Origin: Chryseobacterium sp. GVT01B | GTDB lineage: Bacteria > Bacteroidota > Bacteroidia > Flavobacteriales > Weeksellaceae | DNA: 64,000 bases | Direction: 5' to 3' | Assembly (NCBI RefSeq): GCF_019970045.1 | Contig: NZ_JAHXYI010000008.1 | Coordinates: 62,001 to 126,000 of the forward strand | Part shown: positions 26,714-35,590 of the stretch, piece by piece | How the letters are laid out: each line of letters starts with the position of its first letter | How positions within the stretch are numbered: position 1 is the stretch's first letter | Notes under the pieces: generated by a model | Seen by the model: only the letters and a program-made list of their open reading frames with translations | Told to the model about the DNA's origin: nothing | The model's database searches: none | Made by a program: the position numbers and the translations under genes

Positions 26714-29700
26714 ATGAAAAAAAGAATTTTACTGGTTTGTGCATTGGCTGCTGGGCTGTCCAGCTTTAATGCACAGAGGTGGGAACCGGCCTCACAAAGG
26801 ACGTCACAAATCAGAAAAGAAGTAGAAGTTCAGTATTCTTACAGATTTGATTTGCAGTCGCTTAGAAACATTCTAAAAGATGCTGTAGAAACAGGGAAAG
26901 GAGCTCAGGCTGTTATTGTATCTCTTCCTACTGCAGAAGGAAAGATTGAAAAGTTTGCGGTATATAGTGATCCTGTTATGGAAAAATCTATGGCTGACAG
27001 ATACCAATTGGGATCTTATATAGGAGTAGGAGTTGATGATCCAGGCAAATATGTAAGATTCAGTACTGCACCTACTGAAATGCAGTCAATGATTATAAAA
27101 GACGGAAAATTCCAGTTTATAGAGCCTATTACTACAGATAAGCAGGTGTATGGAGTTTTTTACAAAACGAAAAGAACAGATGCTGACCACGGCTTTGAAT
27201 GTTCTACAGAAGAAAAAAGCTTAAAAGATATCAAGTCTTTAGAAGCTTTCGGGAAAAAGAATCTTTCTAATGTAGGAATTACAAACAGACCGGCAAGTAC
27301 AAAATACAGAACGTATAGATTAGCACTTTCAACAACAGGAGAGTATACAAAGAAATTTGATCCGTCTGGAGGAATAACCAATACGGTTACTCAGATGAAT
27401 GCTACGATGACCCGTGTAAACGGTATTTTCCAGAAAGATTTTGCCATCAAGCTTATTATTCAGGATCTTCAGAATATTATCTATACTGACCCTGCAACCG
27501 ATCCTTATACAGGAAATTTAAACCTACAGCTTCAGCAAACTTTAACAAGCGCGGTAGGAAATGCTAATTACGATATGGGGCATGTTTTCAATGCTTCCGG
27601 AGGTAACGGAAACGCTGGATCTATCGGATCTACATGTGTTGATCCTGCAACATCTACTTCATTGGCAAAAGGATCTGCATTTACACAGAATACAAACCCG
27701 GTAGGGGATTCTTTTGATATTGACTATGTTGCTCATGAAATGGGACATCAGCTGGGAGGTAACCATACATTCTCACATGTTTCAGAAGGTTCAGGAGTAA
27801 ATATCGAGCCTGGAGGAGGAACTACTATTATGGGATATGCCGGAATTACAGGAGATAATGTTCAGGATTTTACTGATGCTTATTTCCATTATTCTTCCGT
27901 TAATCAGATTCTTAACAGCTTAGACAGCAAGCCTGGCTGTGGAACATCAGAAAATATTACAACAAATACTGCTCCGGTAATTTCAGCTCTTCCTGCTTAC
28001 AGTATTCCAAAAGGAACAGCATATTATCTTGATGCTTCAGCTACAGATGCTGATCCTATTAAATATACATGGGAACAGTATGATAGTGTTGATTCTTACA
28101 ACTCAATCTCAGGAGACAGCGGTTGGGGGTATAGTGCTCAAGGTGCTTTAACAAGATCTTATTTTGGTACAGCAAGTGGAAGAAGATACTTTCCAAGTCT
28201 TCCTGTAGTAATGGGAGGAGCTTTAACTGATAAAACGAAATGGGAAACTGTTTCTTATATTCCAAGAGTACTTAAATATGCAGTAACTGTTAGAGATGAG
28301 AATGCTGCCAAACCAATGTTGGTATCTGCTGAAACTACAGTAACTGTTACCAATGACGGGCCTTTCAAATTTAGTGGTCTTATTGATAATACTACGTTAT
28401 ATAACAATGCAGCCAATACAATTTCATGGGATGTAGCTAATACCAATGCTGCGCCTTATAATGCGGCTAATGTAAAAATTGAATATACAACAGATCTTGT
28501 TAACGGATCAACATGGACAGAACTTGTAGCTTCTACTCCTAACACAGGAAGTTATACAGCTCAAATGCCTTCAGGTTTAACAGGTCCTGTTAAATTGAGA
28601 ATTTCTGCCATTGGAAATGTATTCTACGCTGTATCTCCTAAGATTATAGTTGGAGCTGCTCCTACTTCAACTACAGACGCTCCAACAGGAGTAGGTTCAA
28701 TAGCTTCAGGGATTTTGAAAACATCTGCTACTATCGGATGGAATAGTGTACCAGGTGCTACATATGCTATTAAATATAGAAAACTGGGAGAGACTAACTG
28801 GACAAATACTACAAGCGCTACTAATTTTGTATCGTTAAGCTCCCTTGAAGATGAGACTAACTATGAAGTTCAGGTGGCTGCAGTAGTGAATACAGTTCCT
28901 GGAACATTCTCTTCTACTTATGCATTCAAAACAAAAGGCTTAAGAACTGGTTCAGACTATTGTTTAATGACAACAGGTGGAAATAGCTTTGCAAGCTTTA
29001 GCTTTAACAGTGGTTTAGCTCAATTAAACTTAGCGAACTTAGCATATTCTCAATTAACCTATAAAACTATTTTCAGTACTTATCAGGATTTTACTGAAGA
29101 TGTAACTAAACAAGTTAATTTAACCAAAGGAACACAATATACATTGTCTTATTTCAATGTTGGTAACACAGCAGGTTATAACGACAAAATGGAAGTTTGG
29201 ATTGACTTTAACAGAAACGGAGTTTTTGAAGCTTCAGAGAAAATAGGTACTAAAACAACTGTTCCTCCAGCCAATGGACAATATACAGGAACTATGGTAT
29301 TCACTGTACCAGCTACTGCATATGCAGGGGATAAACTCCTAAGAATGAGAGTCGCAAATACTTTCTTTAATGCAGCTACAGGACCATGTGGCAGCCCATC
29401 AGTTCCGGTACAGGGAGGTGGTGTTATTTCACAAGGTTCGTTCAAAGATTTCTCTGTAAAAATTACAGAAACTCTTGCGGTAAATGAAACAAAAGACGTT
29501 AAATCAACTGAAATTTCAATTTATCCGAACCCTGCAGATACTTTCGTAGAAGTGAAAAATCTTAAAGGTAAGGCAGATTACAAAATCTATACTGCTGACG
29601 GAAGATTAGCTCAGGAAGGTCAGATTGATGGACAAAGAATTAATGTTGCTTCATTAATCAAAGGTATGTATGTGATCACGATAAAAGATGACAAAAATAC

Positions 29701-29728
29701 TTACAATACGAAGCTTATCAAAAAATAA
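26714..29728 (+). CDS. T9SS-secreted reprolysin-like zinc metallopeptidase
   Basis: The 1004-residue protein has a signal peptide (ending SFNAQ). A propeptide-like region lies at about 20-190. The catalytic domain at about 195-410 has the full zinc motif HEMGHQLGGNH (first His near residue 341) and a downstream Met-turn segment in TTIMGYAGI, marking a metzincin. A beta domain follows, then a fibronectin type III-like domain (about 655-740) and a GEVED-type domain (YNDKMEVWIDFNRNGVFEASE). A T9SS type A sorting signal (ISIYPNPADTFVEVKN to NTKLIKK) ends the chain. It is expected outside the cell, degrading protein. Monocistronic, with a terminator downstream. Confidence 0.93.
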   Translation: MKKRILLVCALAAGLSSFNAQRWEPASQRTSQIRKEVEVQYSYRFDLQSLRNILKDAVETGKGAQAVIVSLPTAEGKIEKFAVYSDPVMEKSMADRYQLGSYIGVGVDDPGKYVRFSTAPTEMQSMIIKDGKFQFIEPITTDKQVYGVFYKTKRTDADHGFECSTEEKSLKDIKSLEAFGKKNLSNVGITNRPASTKYRTYRLALSTTGEYTKKFDPSGGITNTVTQMNATMTRVNGIFQKDFAIKLIIQDLQNIIYTDPATDPYTGNLNLQLQQTLTSAVGNANYDMGHVFNASGGNGNAGSIGSTCVDPATSTSLAKGSAFTQNTNPVGDSFDIDYVAHEMGHQLGGNHTFSHVSEGSGVNIEPGGGTTIMGYAGITGDNVQDFTDAYFHYSSVNQILNSLDSKPGCGTSENITTNTAPVISALPAYSIPKGTAYYLDASATDADPIKYTWEQYDSVDSYNSISGDSGWGYSAQGALTRSYFGTASGRRYFPSLPVVMGGALTDKTKWETVSYIPRVLKYAVTVRDENAAKPMLVSAETTVTVTNDGPFKFSGLIDNTTLYNNAANTISWDVANTNAAPYNAANVKIEYTTDLVNGSTWTELVASTPNTGSYTAQMPSGLTGPVKLRISAIGNVFYAVSPKIIVGAAPTSTTDAPTGVGSIASGILKTSATIGWNSVPGATYAIKYRKLGETNWTNTTSATNFVSLSSLEDETNYEVQVAAVVNTVPGTFSSTYAFKTKGLRTGSDYCLMTTGGNSFASFSFNSGLAQLNLANLAYSQLTYKTIFSTYQDFTEDVTKQVNLTKGTQYTLSYFNVGNTAGYNDKMEVWIDFNRNGVFEASEKIGTKTTVPPANGQYTGTMVFTVPATAYAGDKLLRMRVANTFFNAATGPCGSPSVPVQGGGVISQGSFKDFSVKITETLAVNETKDVKSTEISIYPNPADTFVEVKNLKGKADYKIYTADGRLAQEGQIDGQRINVASLIKGMYVITIKDDKNTYNTKLIKK

Positions 29729-29747
29729 GCAGACGATATACCAATAA

Positions 29748-29777
29748 GAAAGGCCGGGCATTTGTCCGGCCTTTTTC
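29748..29777 (+). terminator. Terminator after the metallopeptidase gene
   Basis: AAAGGCCGG pairs with CCGGCCTTT around a seven-base loop, followed by T residues. Confidence 0.9.
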
Positions 29778-29866
29778 TTTTGCTAAATTGAAGTAAAACA
29801 GAAGGTTAACAGAAGTTTCATGTTTCGTTCAAAAAAATTAACTTTACAGGGACAAAAATAATTGGA

Positions 29867-31987
29867 ATGCGAAAGACAATTTCTGTGAAAACCCCGGATT
29901 TTAATGTATTACCTCAGGAAAGAGAGATTTATAATTTTGAAAAAGACGGCCTTGAACTCAAATCATCCTATGAGAAAAAAAATGTAAAAGATGAATCATT
30001 AACGCAGACTTCTCCAGGAATTGCTCCTTATCTGAGAGGACCGTATTCTACGATGTATGTACAGAAACCTTGGACGGTTCGTCAATATGCCGGATTTTCC
30101 ACTGCAGAGGAATCTAACGCTTTTTACAGAAGAAATCTTGCCGCAGGTCAGAAAGGACTTTCAGTGGCATTTGACTTGGCAACGCACAGAGGATATGACT
30201 CTGATCACTCAAGAGTAGTAGGAGACGTAGGAAAAGCAGGAGTTGCCATCGACTCTGTGGAAGACATGAAAATCCTTTTCAATGAAATCCCATTAGATCA
30301 GATTTCAGTATCCATGACCATGAATGGCGCGGTGCTTCCTATTTTGTCTTTCTATATCGTAGCAGCAGAAGAGCAGGGAGTAAAACAGGAACTGCTTTCA
30401 GGAACTATTCAAAATGATATTCTCAAGGAGTTCATGGTAAGAAATACTTATATTTATCCGCCTGCACCTTCCATGAAGATTATCGCAGATATTTTTGAAT
30501 ATACTTCGCAAAACATTCCAAAATTTAACTCAATTTCTATTTCAGGATACCATATGCAGGAAGCAGGTGCCACACCGGTACTTGAAATGGCATATACCTT
30601 GGCCGATGGGCTTGAATACGTAAGAACAGGAATAAAAGCAGGAATGAATGTAGACGATTTTGCTCCAAGACTATCATTCTTCTGGGCAATCGGAATGAAT
30701 CACTTCATGGAAATTGCTAAAATGCGTGCTGCAAGATACATCTGGGCAACCCTTTTAAAGCAGTTTAATCCTCAGAATCCAAAATCTCTTGCATTAAGAA
30801 CCCACTCTCAGACGTCCGGATGGTCTCTGACAGAGCAGGAACCTTTCAATAATATTACAAGAACAGCCATTGAAGCTTTGTCTTCAGCTTTAGGAGGAAC
30901 ACAATCTCTTCACACCAATGCACTGGATGAAGCCATTGCTCTTCCTACAGACTATTCAGCAAAAATTGCAAGAAATACACAGATCATTCTTCAGCAGGAA
31001 AGCGGAATATGTGATGTGGTAGATCCGATGGGAGGAAGTAATCTGGTAGAAAGCCTTACTCAGCAAATGATCGAAGAAGCGATGAGATACATCGATGAGG
31101 TAGAGCAGGAAGGAGGAATGACGAAAGCCATCGAAGCCGGAATTCCAAAAATGAGAATTGAAGAAGCTGCTGCTAAAAAACAAGCTAAGATTGACAGTGG
31201 AGAAGAATTCATCATTGGTGTTAATTCATTTAAATCTTCATTAAAACAGGATCAGATAGAAATCTTAGATATTGATAATACAGAAGTTCGCAGAAAGCAG
31301 ATTGAAAGATTAAACACAATCAAAACAGACAGAAATGCTGATGCTGTTGAACAAATTCTGAATGATATCCGTGAAAGTGCGAAAACAGGAAAAGGAAATC
31401 TACTTGCATTATGTATTGAAGCTGCAAGAAGAAGAGTTACCCTTGGCGAAATGAGTGATGCCATGGAAGAAACCTTTGGAAGATATAAAGCAAATATTAA
31501 AACAATCTCTGGTGTATACGCAATGAATGCCGGTAAAAACGAATACTTTGAAAAAGCCCTGAATCTGACTCAGAAATTTGAAGAAGAAGAAGGACGCCGC
31601 CCAAGACTAATGGTAGCCAAAATGGGACAGGATGGGCACGACAGAGGAGCAAAAGTAGTAGCCACAGCATTTGCTGATATGGGATTTGATGTCGATGTTG
31701 CTCCATTGTTCCAGACACCGGAAGAAGTGGCTAAGCAAGCTGTGGAGAATGATATTCACATTTTAGGAGTTTCTTCACTGGCTGCAGGGCACAAAACATT
31801 AGTTCCTCAGGTCGTGGAAGAACTATCCAAACTGGGGGCAGATGATATCACCATTGTGGTAGGAGGAGTAATTCCTCAACAGGATTATGAATTCCTTTAT
31901 GCCAACGGTGCAGACTTTATTTTCGGACCTGGGACCAACCTTCCAAAATGTGCAGTAGAAATTTTAGAGAGATTTTTAGAAAAATAA
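29867..31987 (+). CDS. Methylmalonyl-CoA mutase, large (catalytic) subunit
   Basis: This 706-residue, B12-dependent enzyme interconverts methylmalonyl-CoA and succinyl-CoA. The substrate barrel at about residues 30-550 shows LRGPYSTMYVQKPWTVRQYAGF and SGYHMQEAGATPVLEMAYTLADG. The C-terminal cobalamin domain has the DxHxxG motif in KMGQDGHDRGAKVVATAFADMGFDVDV near residue 593, and later GVSSLAAGHKTLVPQVVEEL. Usually the small subunit gene lies directly upstream. Here a protease gene and terminator do, so the small subunit is elsewhere or absent. The helper GTPase gene meaB is 5.8 kb downstream. No cobalamin riboswitch is visible in the 90-base upstream gap. Confidence 0.94.
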   Translation: MRKTISVKTPDFNVLPQEREIYNFEKDGLELKSSYEKKNVKDESLTQTSPGIAPYLRGPYSTMYVQKPWTVRQYAGFSTAEESNAFYRRNLAAGQKGLSVAFDLATHRGYDSDHSRVVGDVGKAGVAIDSVEDMKILFNEIPLDQISVSMTMNGAVLPILSFYIVAAEEQGVKQELLSGTIQNDILKEFMVRNTYIYPPAPSMKIIADIFEYTSQNIPKFNSISISGYHMQEAGATPVLEMAYTLADGLEYVRTGIKAGMNVDDFAPRLSFFWAIGMNHFMEIAKMRAARYIWATLLKQFNPQNPKSLALRTHSQTSGWSLTEQEPFNNITRTAIEALSSALGGTQSLHTNALDEAIALPTDYSAKIARNTQIILQQESGICDVVDPMGGSNLVESLTQQMIEEAMRYIDEVEQEGGMTKAIEAGIPKMRIEEAAAKKQAKIDSGEEFIIGVNSFKSSLKQDQIEILDIDNTEVRRKQIERLNTIKTDRNADAVEQILNDIRESAKTGKGNLLALCIEAARRRVTLGEMSDAMEETFGRYKANIKTISGVYAMNAGKNEYFEKALNLTQKFEEEEGRRPRLMVAKMGQDGHDRGAKVVATAFADMGFDVDVAPLFQTPEEVAKQAVENDIHILGVSSLAAGHKTLVPQVVEELSKLGADDITIVVGGVIPQQDYEFLYANGADFIFGPGTNLPKCAVEILERFLEK

Positions 31988-31997
31988 ACAGAAAAGC

Positions 31998-32020
31998 TTT
32001 AATTTCAATTTGAAATTAAA
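31998..32020. repeat. 23-base near-perfect palindrome between mutase and M28 genes
   Basis: TTTAATTTCAA and TTGAAATTAAA are exact reverse complements around a single T. It lies 11 bases after the mutase stop and 9 bases before the next ATG. It could be an operator or a weak terminator. Confidence 0.5.
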
Positions 32021-32029
32021 ACGCAGCCT

Positions 32030-33016
32030 ATGAATCTGAAAAATATAATAAAGCCTACGAGGAAAAAACTGTTTCTTCTCGTAGGCTTATTTATTATCGC
32101 TGGTGTTTTCCTGTTAGCTTCAGGGAAGAAAGATATATCCATGCAAAGCTCGAAGGTCGTTGCAGATACATCTTTGGTTAAAAAGCATTTAACAGTACTT
32201 ACCCAAACCCCACAATTTAGAAATCATAAAAATATAGAGCAGCTGAATGCAGTTGCAGACTATATCCATCAGACTTTCAATACTTATGGTGACAGTACTG
32301 CTTATCAGGAATATAAAGTAGATGGAAAAATATATAAGAATGTAATTACTTCCTTTGGAACAGAAAACAAAAAGCGAATCATCATAGGGGCCCATTACGA
32401 CGTTTGCGGAGATCAGCAGGGTGCAGACGACAATGCAACCGGAGTTACAGCCCTTTTGGAACTGGCAAGAATGCTTAAAGGACAAAAGTTGAAGTACAGA
32501 GTAGATCTTGTAGCTTACACCTTAGAAGAACCTCCTTATTTCAGGACTGAAAATATGGGAAGTTATGTCCATGCAAAATACTTAAAAGACAATAATATCG
32601 ATGTATATGGAATGGCCAGCGTGGAAATGATTGGATATTTCAGAGATGAAAAGGGATCGCAGAGCTTTCCTTTAGGGATTCTTTCATGGTTTTACGGTGA
32701 TAAAGGAGACTTTATTACTTTGGCTAAAAAGTTCAATGGGGCAGGTCCGTTTGTAAAAAACTTTATCAACAACTTTAAAGGCTCTGAGCAGATCAAAACA
32801 GAAACCTTTTCAGCACCTAAATTTATGGCTGGAATAGACTTTTCCGACCATCTCAACTATTGGAATTTTGATTTTCCGGCACTCATGATTACGGATTCAT
32901 CTTTTTTCAGAAATAAAAATTATCACAAACCCACAGACACTCTGGAAACCCTCGATACCAAGAGAATGACAAAAGTTATTGATGCTGTTTTTCTCAGTAT
33001 TATTCACCTTAAGTGA
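32030..33016 (+). CDS. M28 family zinc aminopeptidase, membrane-anchored
   Basis: The 328-residue protein has an N-terminal membrane anchor or uncleaved signal (about residues 13-31, KLFLLVGLFIIAGVFLL) and a di-zinc M28 peptidase domain. Zinc and catalytic motifs are GAHYDVCG (His and Asp near residue 122), GADDNATGVTALLEL (Asp near 135) and VAYTLEEPPYF (Glu-Glu near 169). MASVEMIGYF and SDHLNYWNFDFPALMITDSSFFRN are later conserved blocks. It acts in the periplasm or at the membrane on peptide N-termini. The first 20 codons contain an 11-base inverted repeat. Confidence 0.9.
   Translation: MNLKNIIKPTRKKLFLLVGLFIIAGVFLLASGKKDISMQSSKVVADTSLVKKHLTVLTQTPQFRNHKNIEQLNAVADYIHQTFNTYGDSTAYQEYKVDGKIYKNVITSFGTENKKRIIIGAHYDVCGDQQGADDNATGVTALLELARMLKGQKLKYRVDLVAYTLEEPPYFRTENMGSYVHAKYLKDNNIDVYGMASVEMIGYFRDEKGSQSFPLGILSWFYGDKGDFITLAKKFNGAGPFVKNFINNFKGSEQIKTETFSAPKFMAGIDFSDHLNYWNFDFPALMITDSSFFRNKNYHKPTDTLETLDTKRMTKVIDAVFLSIIHLK
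32050..32090 (+). repeat. Terminator-like inverted repeat inside the M28 start region
   Basis: AAGCCTACGAG (32051-32061) and CTCGTAGGCTT (32078-32088) are perfect 11-base complements with a 16-base loop, followed by ATTTATT. It is coding (residues about 8-20), so it may attenuate the gene or end mutase transcripts. Confidence 0.6.
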
Positions 33017-33026
33017 AAAAAATAAT

Positions 33027-33055
33027 TTTGATTCTCAAAAAAATTTATATATTTG
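33027..33055 (+). promoter_or_regulatory. Promoter of a small transcription unit
   Basis: TTTG at 33027-33030, a 17-base spacer and TATATTTG at 33048-33055 match the -33/-7 consensus. The start would be near 33062. Confidence 0.7.
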
Positions 33056-33097
33056 CACCTGAAAATCAAGTTTAACCAATAAAAAAACGACGAAGCA

Positions 33098-33175
33098 ATG
33101 TTCAGAACTAAACAGAATTCTACAGTTGGATTGCCCCTTATGGTGGTAAGGCTTCGCGGTTTGGTACATTCTTAG
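33098..33175 (+). CDS. 25-residue leader-like peptide or part of a small RNA
   Basis: A 26-codon frame (ATG to TAG) lies between a consensus promoter and an intrinsic terminator. The product starts MFRTKQNST and ends RLRGLVHS. It contains Arg-Leu-Arg at residues 18-20, encoded by AGG-CTT-CGC, both rare arginine codons next to the usual AGA. Base content is richer in G+C than the surroundings. CGAAGC (33091-33096) at the start pairs with GCTTCG (33151-33156), and CCTTA with TAAGG inside (33136-33150 region). It could be a translated attenuation leader for the operon at 33417 or simply a structured small RNA. I know no family for it. Confidence 0.45.
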   Translation: MFRTKQNSTVGLPLMVVRLRGLVHS

Positions 33176-33197
33176 AATAACAGTACAATAAAATATC

Positions 33198-33230
33198 AAA
33201 ACCCGAAGTCGTAGAGATTTCGGGTTTTTT
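33198..33230 (+). terminator. Terminator of the small transcript
   Basis: AAACCCGAA (33198-33206) pairs with TTCGGGTTT (33219-33227), followed by a T-run. It lies 187 bases before the ATG at 33417. Confidence 0.85.
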
Positions 33231-33340
33231 ATTGCGCAATATTTCAAACTCCCAGGTTTACCCGAAATCTTTTTTAGTGTCATTCCAGACGAAACAGGTG
33301 AATTATATCCTCACACTGTAGGCGTCTATTATTAATCCAT

Positions 33341-33399
33341 TCAACTAATATTTTAGTTGATTAAAAGTTGTGTGAGATAAAAAACTTTATAATCTCACA
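33341..33399 (+). promoter_or_regulatory. Two inverted repeats ahead of the RtcB operon
   Basis: TCAACTAA (33341-33348) pairs with TTAGTTGA (33353-33360), and TGTGAGAT (33371-33378) with ATCTCACA (33392-33399). Both are perfect 8-base arms, and the second ends 17 bases before the ATG. These may be operators or 5'-UTR hairpins. Confidence 0.5.
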
Positions 33400-33416
33400 T
33401 CATACTTCTGTGAACA

Positions 33417-34154
33417 ATGGAAAATGATAACCTTCTGTTTTCCCGGCTGAGAAGCGTGAGAAGCAGAAAAAGAACAATTAGAAAAGATGTAGAAAAACAG
33501 ATAAGAAAAAAATATCAACGTAGTGATGAGCTTTGGGATATCAGACGAAATATCCCATGGATTCCTTTGGATAAGCCTTATCAAAGAGGATTTGTAAGAT
33601 TCTTTGTGGTAAGAGAAGATGTAATGAGATCCAAAGACGGAGATTTCTTTGAAGGAATATTGAAGAAAATTAATACTTACATGTATTCCGAAAGCCGCCA
33701 GTTTTTAAAAAAGAAAAGAAAATTCGGGCGGAGAATATATGTAGAAAGAGTACAGGAACTCAAACATATTTCTTCATATTCCTGGAATGATCCGAAGCTG
33801 GGGCTTACAACAAGAGAGAGACAGTATTTTTTGAAACAGGAAGAATATTGCCCGGCCCGGAAGTCTTATGTTCCTTACTACGAATTTATTGAACCCTGGA
33901 GATTTGCCCTACGTACAAGACCCAATATGATTACCCATTATAAACCTGTAGATTTTGAACTGGAAAAAGAGTGTGCAGAACTGGGAGATTATTTAGGACA
34001 GCATAAAATTGTAGGAATTATCCACAAAACAATTTATGGCAGATCATATTCATGGAGAAGAAAAAGAGAAGATATTCCACTTATCAAAAGCAGGAAATAT
34101 GTTACCTGCACAATGTCTGCAACAGAGATTGCAGAAAGCTTACAGGACGTATAA
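33417..34154 (+). CDS. Unknown basic protein, first gene of the RtcB-PrfH operon
   Basis: I do not recognise this 245-residue protein. It is unusually rich in Arg, Lys, Tyr and Trp. A basic N-terminus (RLRSVRSRKRTIRKDVEKQI) is followed by WDIRRNIPWIPLDKPYQRGF, a middle basic run FLKKKRKFGRR, EYCPARKSYVPYYEFIEPW and, near the end, IYGRSYSWRRKRED. There is no signal peptide, membrane segment or enzyme motif that I can see. The composition suggests nucleic-acid or ribosome binding. It starts the gene run leading into rtcB (27 bases downstream), prfH and a TPR gene, so a role in RNA or ribosome repair is inferred from position. Confidence 0.75.
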   Translation: MENDNLLFSRLRSVRSRKRTIRKDVEKQIRKKYQRSDELWDIRRNIPWIPLDKPYQRGFVRFFVVREDVMRSKDGDFFEGILKKINTYMYSESRQFLKKKRKFGRRIYVERVQELKHISSYSWNDPKLGLTTRERQYFLKQEEYCPARKSYVPYYEFIEPWRFALRTRPNMITHYKPVDFELEKECAELGDYLGQHKIVGIIHKTIYGRSYSWRRKREDIPLIKSRKYVTCTMSATEIAESLQDV

Positions 34155-34181
34155 GTCCAACTGTTATTTAAAACAAAAACA

Positions 34182-35573
34182 ATGGGAAATTTAAAACTAA
34201 AAGGAAAAGATATATTAAAACTGGGCTATCCAAATAACCAAAGCGTAAACGTAGCATTGGAAGTCATGAAAAGAAATTTTGCAACGAAGAATATTCACCA
34301 CGTAAAGGCTCTTTTAAAGGAAATTCTGCTGAATCCGGAAGAATTTGAAAAAGATCTCACTTTCGGACAAATTGCAGAAACCCTGCTTTCATCCAAAAAA
34401 ACAGAAAAAAGAATGTTGAATTCACAACGTGCTACATTTCAGATTTTTGGTAACAATATCTCAGAAGAGGCAAAAAATCAATTGTACACAGCTTTGAAAC
34501 TGCCTATTTCTACTCAGGGAGCATTAATGCCCGATGCCCACAGCGGCTACGGACTTCCAATTGGTGGAGTTCTTGCGGTGGAAAATGCAGTAATCCCTTA
34601 CGGAGTAGGAATGGATATTGGCTGCCGAATGAGCCTCAGTATTTTGGATACTCCCATTTCATATCTTGAAGGAGCAAGAGATAAATATGAAAAAGCTCTT
34701 GCCGAACATACAAAATTTGGGATGTATGAAACGCACAAGTCTCACATAGACCATGAGATTTTTGAAAGAGATACATTCGATATGATCCCGATCTTAAGAA
34801 GATTAAAGGGAAAAGCCATTAAACAGATGGGTTCCTCAGGCGGAGGAAATCACTTTGTCGAATTCGGAGAAGTAGAAATCACCGAAGAAGATGAGCAGAT
34901 TGGCCTGCCGAAAGGAAAATATCTGGGAATACTTTCTCACAGTGGCTCAAGAGGCCTTGGAGCAGAAATTGCCCAATATTACTCAAGAGTTGCGGCAGAA
35001 CAGTGTCCGTTACCAAAAGAAGCCCAAAACTTTGCCTGGCTGGATCTTAGCACACACCTGGGATTGGAATACTGGACGGCAATGAATCTCGCCGGAGATT
35101 ATGCTTCAGCCTGTCATGATGATATTCACAGAAGGCTCGTTAAAGCGGTCGGCGGAAGAGTAAAAGCCAGAATTGAGAACCACCACAATTTTGCATGGAA
35201 AGAAATCCATAACGGAAAAGAAGTGATTGTTCACCGAAAAGGAGCAACACCTGCCAATGAGAATGAACTGGGAATGATTCCCGGATCCATGACAGCGAAA
35301 GGATTTATCGTTCGTGGAAAAGGAAACCCGGATTCCCTGAATTCAGCATCTCATGGCGCAGGAAGAGCGCACTCCAGAGGAGAATGCAGAACCCTTTTCA
35401 CTCAGCATGATATCAAAAAAGAATTAAAACTTAAAAATGTCACACTGATGGGCGGAAATGCAGAAGAAGCACCAATGGCCTATAAAGACATCAATGAAGT
35501 AATGAATGCACAGAGTGAACTGGTAGATATTCTGGGAACATTCCAACCGAGAATTGTGAGAATGGACAGGTAA
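34182..35573 (+). CDS. RtcB-type RNA ligase (3'-phosphate/5'-OH)
   Basis: This 463-residue enzyme joins RNA 2',3'-cyclic phosphate or 3'-phosphate ends to 5'-OH ends with GTP and manganese. Metal-binding motifs are PDAHSGYGLPIGG (residues about 117-129), MDIGC (Cys near 148), GGGNHFVEFGE near 223 and LSHSGSRGLG near 251. The guanylated His is near residue 391 in SASHGAGRAHSRGE. The sequence after the metal Cys reads CRMSLS rather than the CGVR of housekeeping RtcB, which suggests a divergent subfamily of the sort that pairs with PrfH. It lies 27 bases after the unknown basic gene. A hairpin separates it from prfH. Confidence 0.93.
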   Translation: MGNLKLKGKDILKLGYPNNQSVNVALEVMKRNFATKNIHHVKALLKEILLNPEEFEKDLTFGQIAETLLSSKKTEKRMLNSQRATFQIFGNNISEEAKNQLYTALKLPISTQGALMPDAHSGYGLPIGGVLAVENAVIPYGVGMDIGCRMSLSILDTPISYLEGARDKYEKALAEHTKFGMYETHKSHIDHEIFERDTFDMIPILRRLKGKAIKQMGSSGGGNHFVEFGEVEITEEDEQIGLPKGKYLGILSHSGSRGLGAEIAQYYSRVAAEQCPLPKEAQNFAWLDLSTHLGLEYWTAMNLAGDYASACHDDIHRRLVKAVGGRVKARIENHHNFAWKEIHNGKEVIVHRKGATPANENELGMIPGSMTAKGFIVRGKGNPDSLNSASHGAGRAHSRGECRTLFTQHDIKKELKLKNVTLMGGNAEEAPMAYKDINEVMNAQSELVDILGTFQPRIVRMDR

Positions 35574-35590
35574 TTAATCTAATACTTTAC

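Larger units (their letters stand above)
33062..33230 (+). ncRNA. Predicted short transcript with its own terminator
   Basis: From the expected start near 33062 to the T-run at 33230 gives about 170 bases holding the 25-codon frame and at least two internal pairings. This is the only stretch over 300 bases in the window (33017-33416) without a clear gene, and this unit explains its first half. Confidence 0.5.

Noticed and set aside
29780..29866. Cobalamin riboswitch ahead of methylmalonyl-CoA mutase
   Set aside because: The gap is under 90 bases and lacks the B12-box words.
33035..33283. 82-residue minus-strand frame across the small transcript
   Set aside because: It runs backwards through a terminator and a promoter and resembles no protein.
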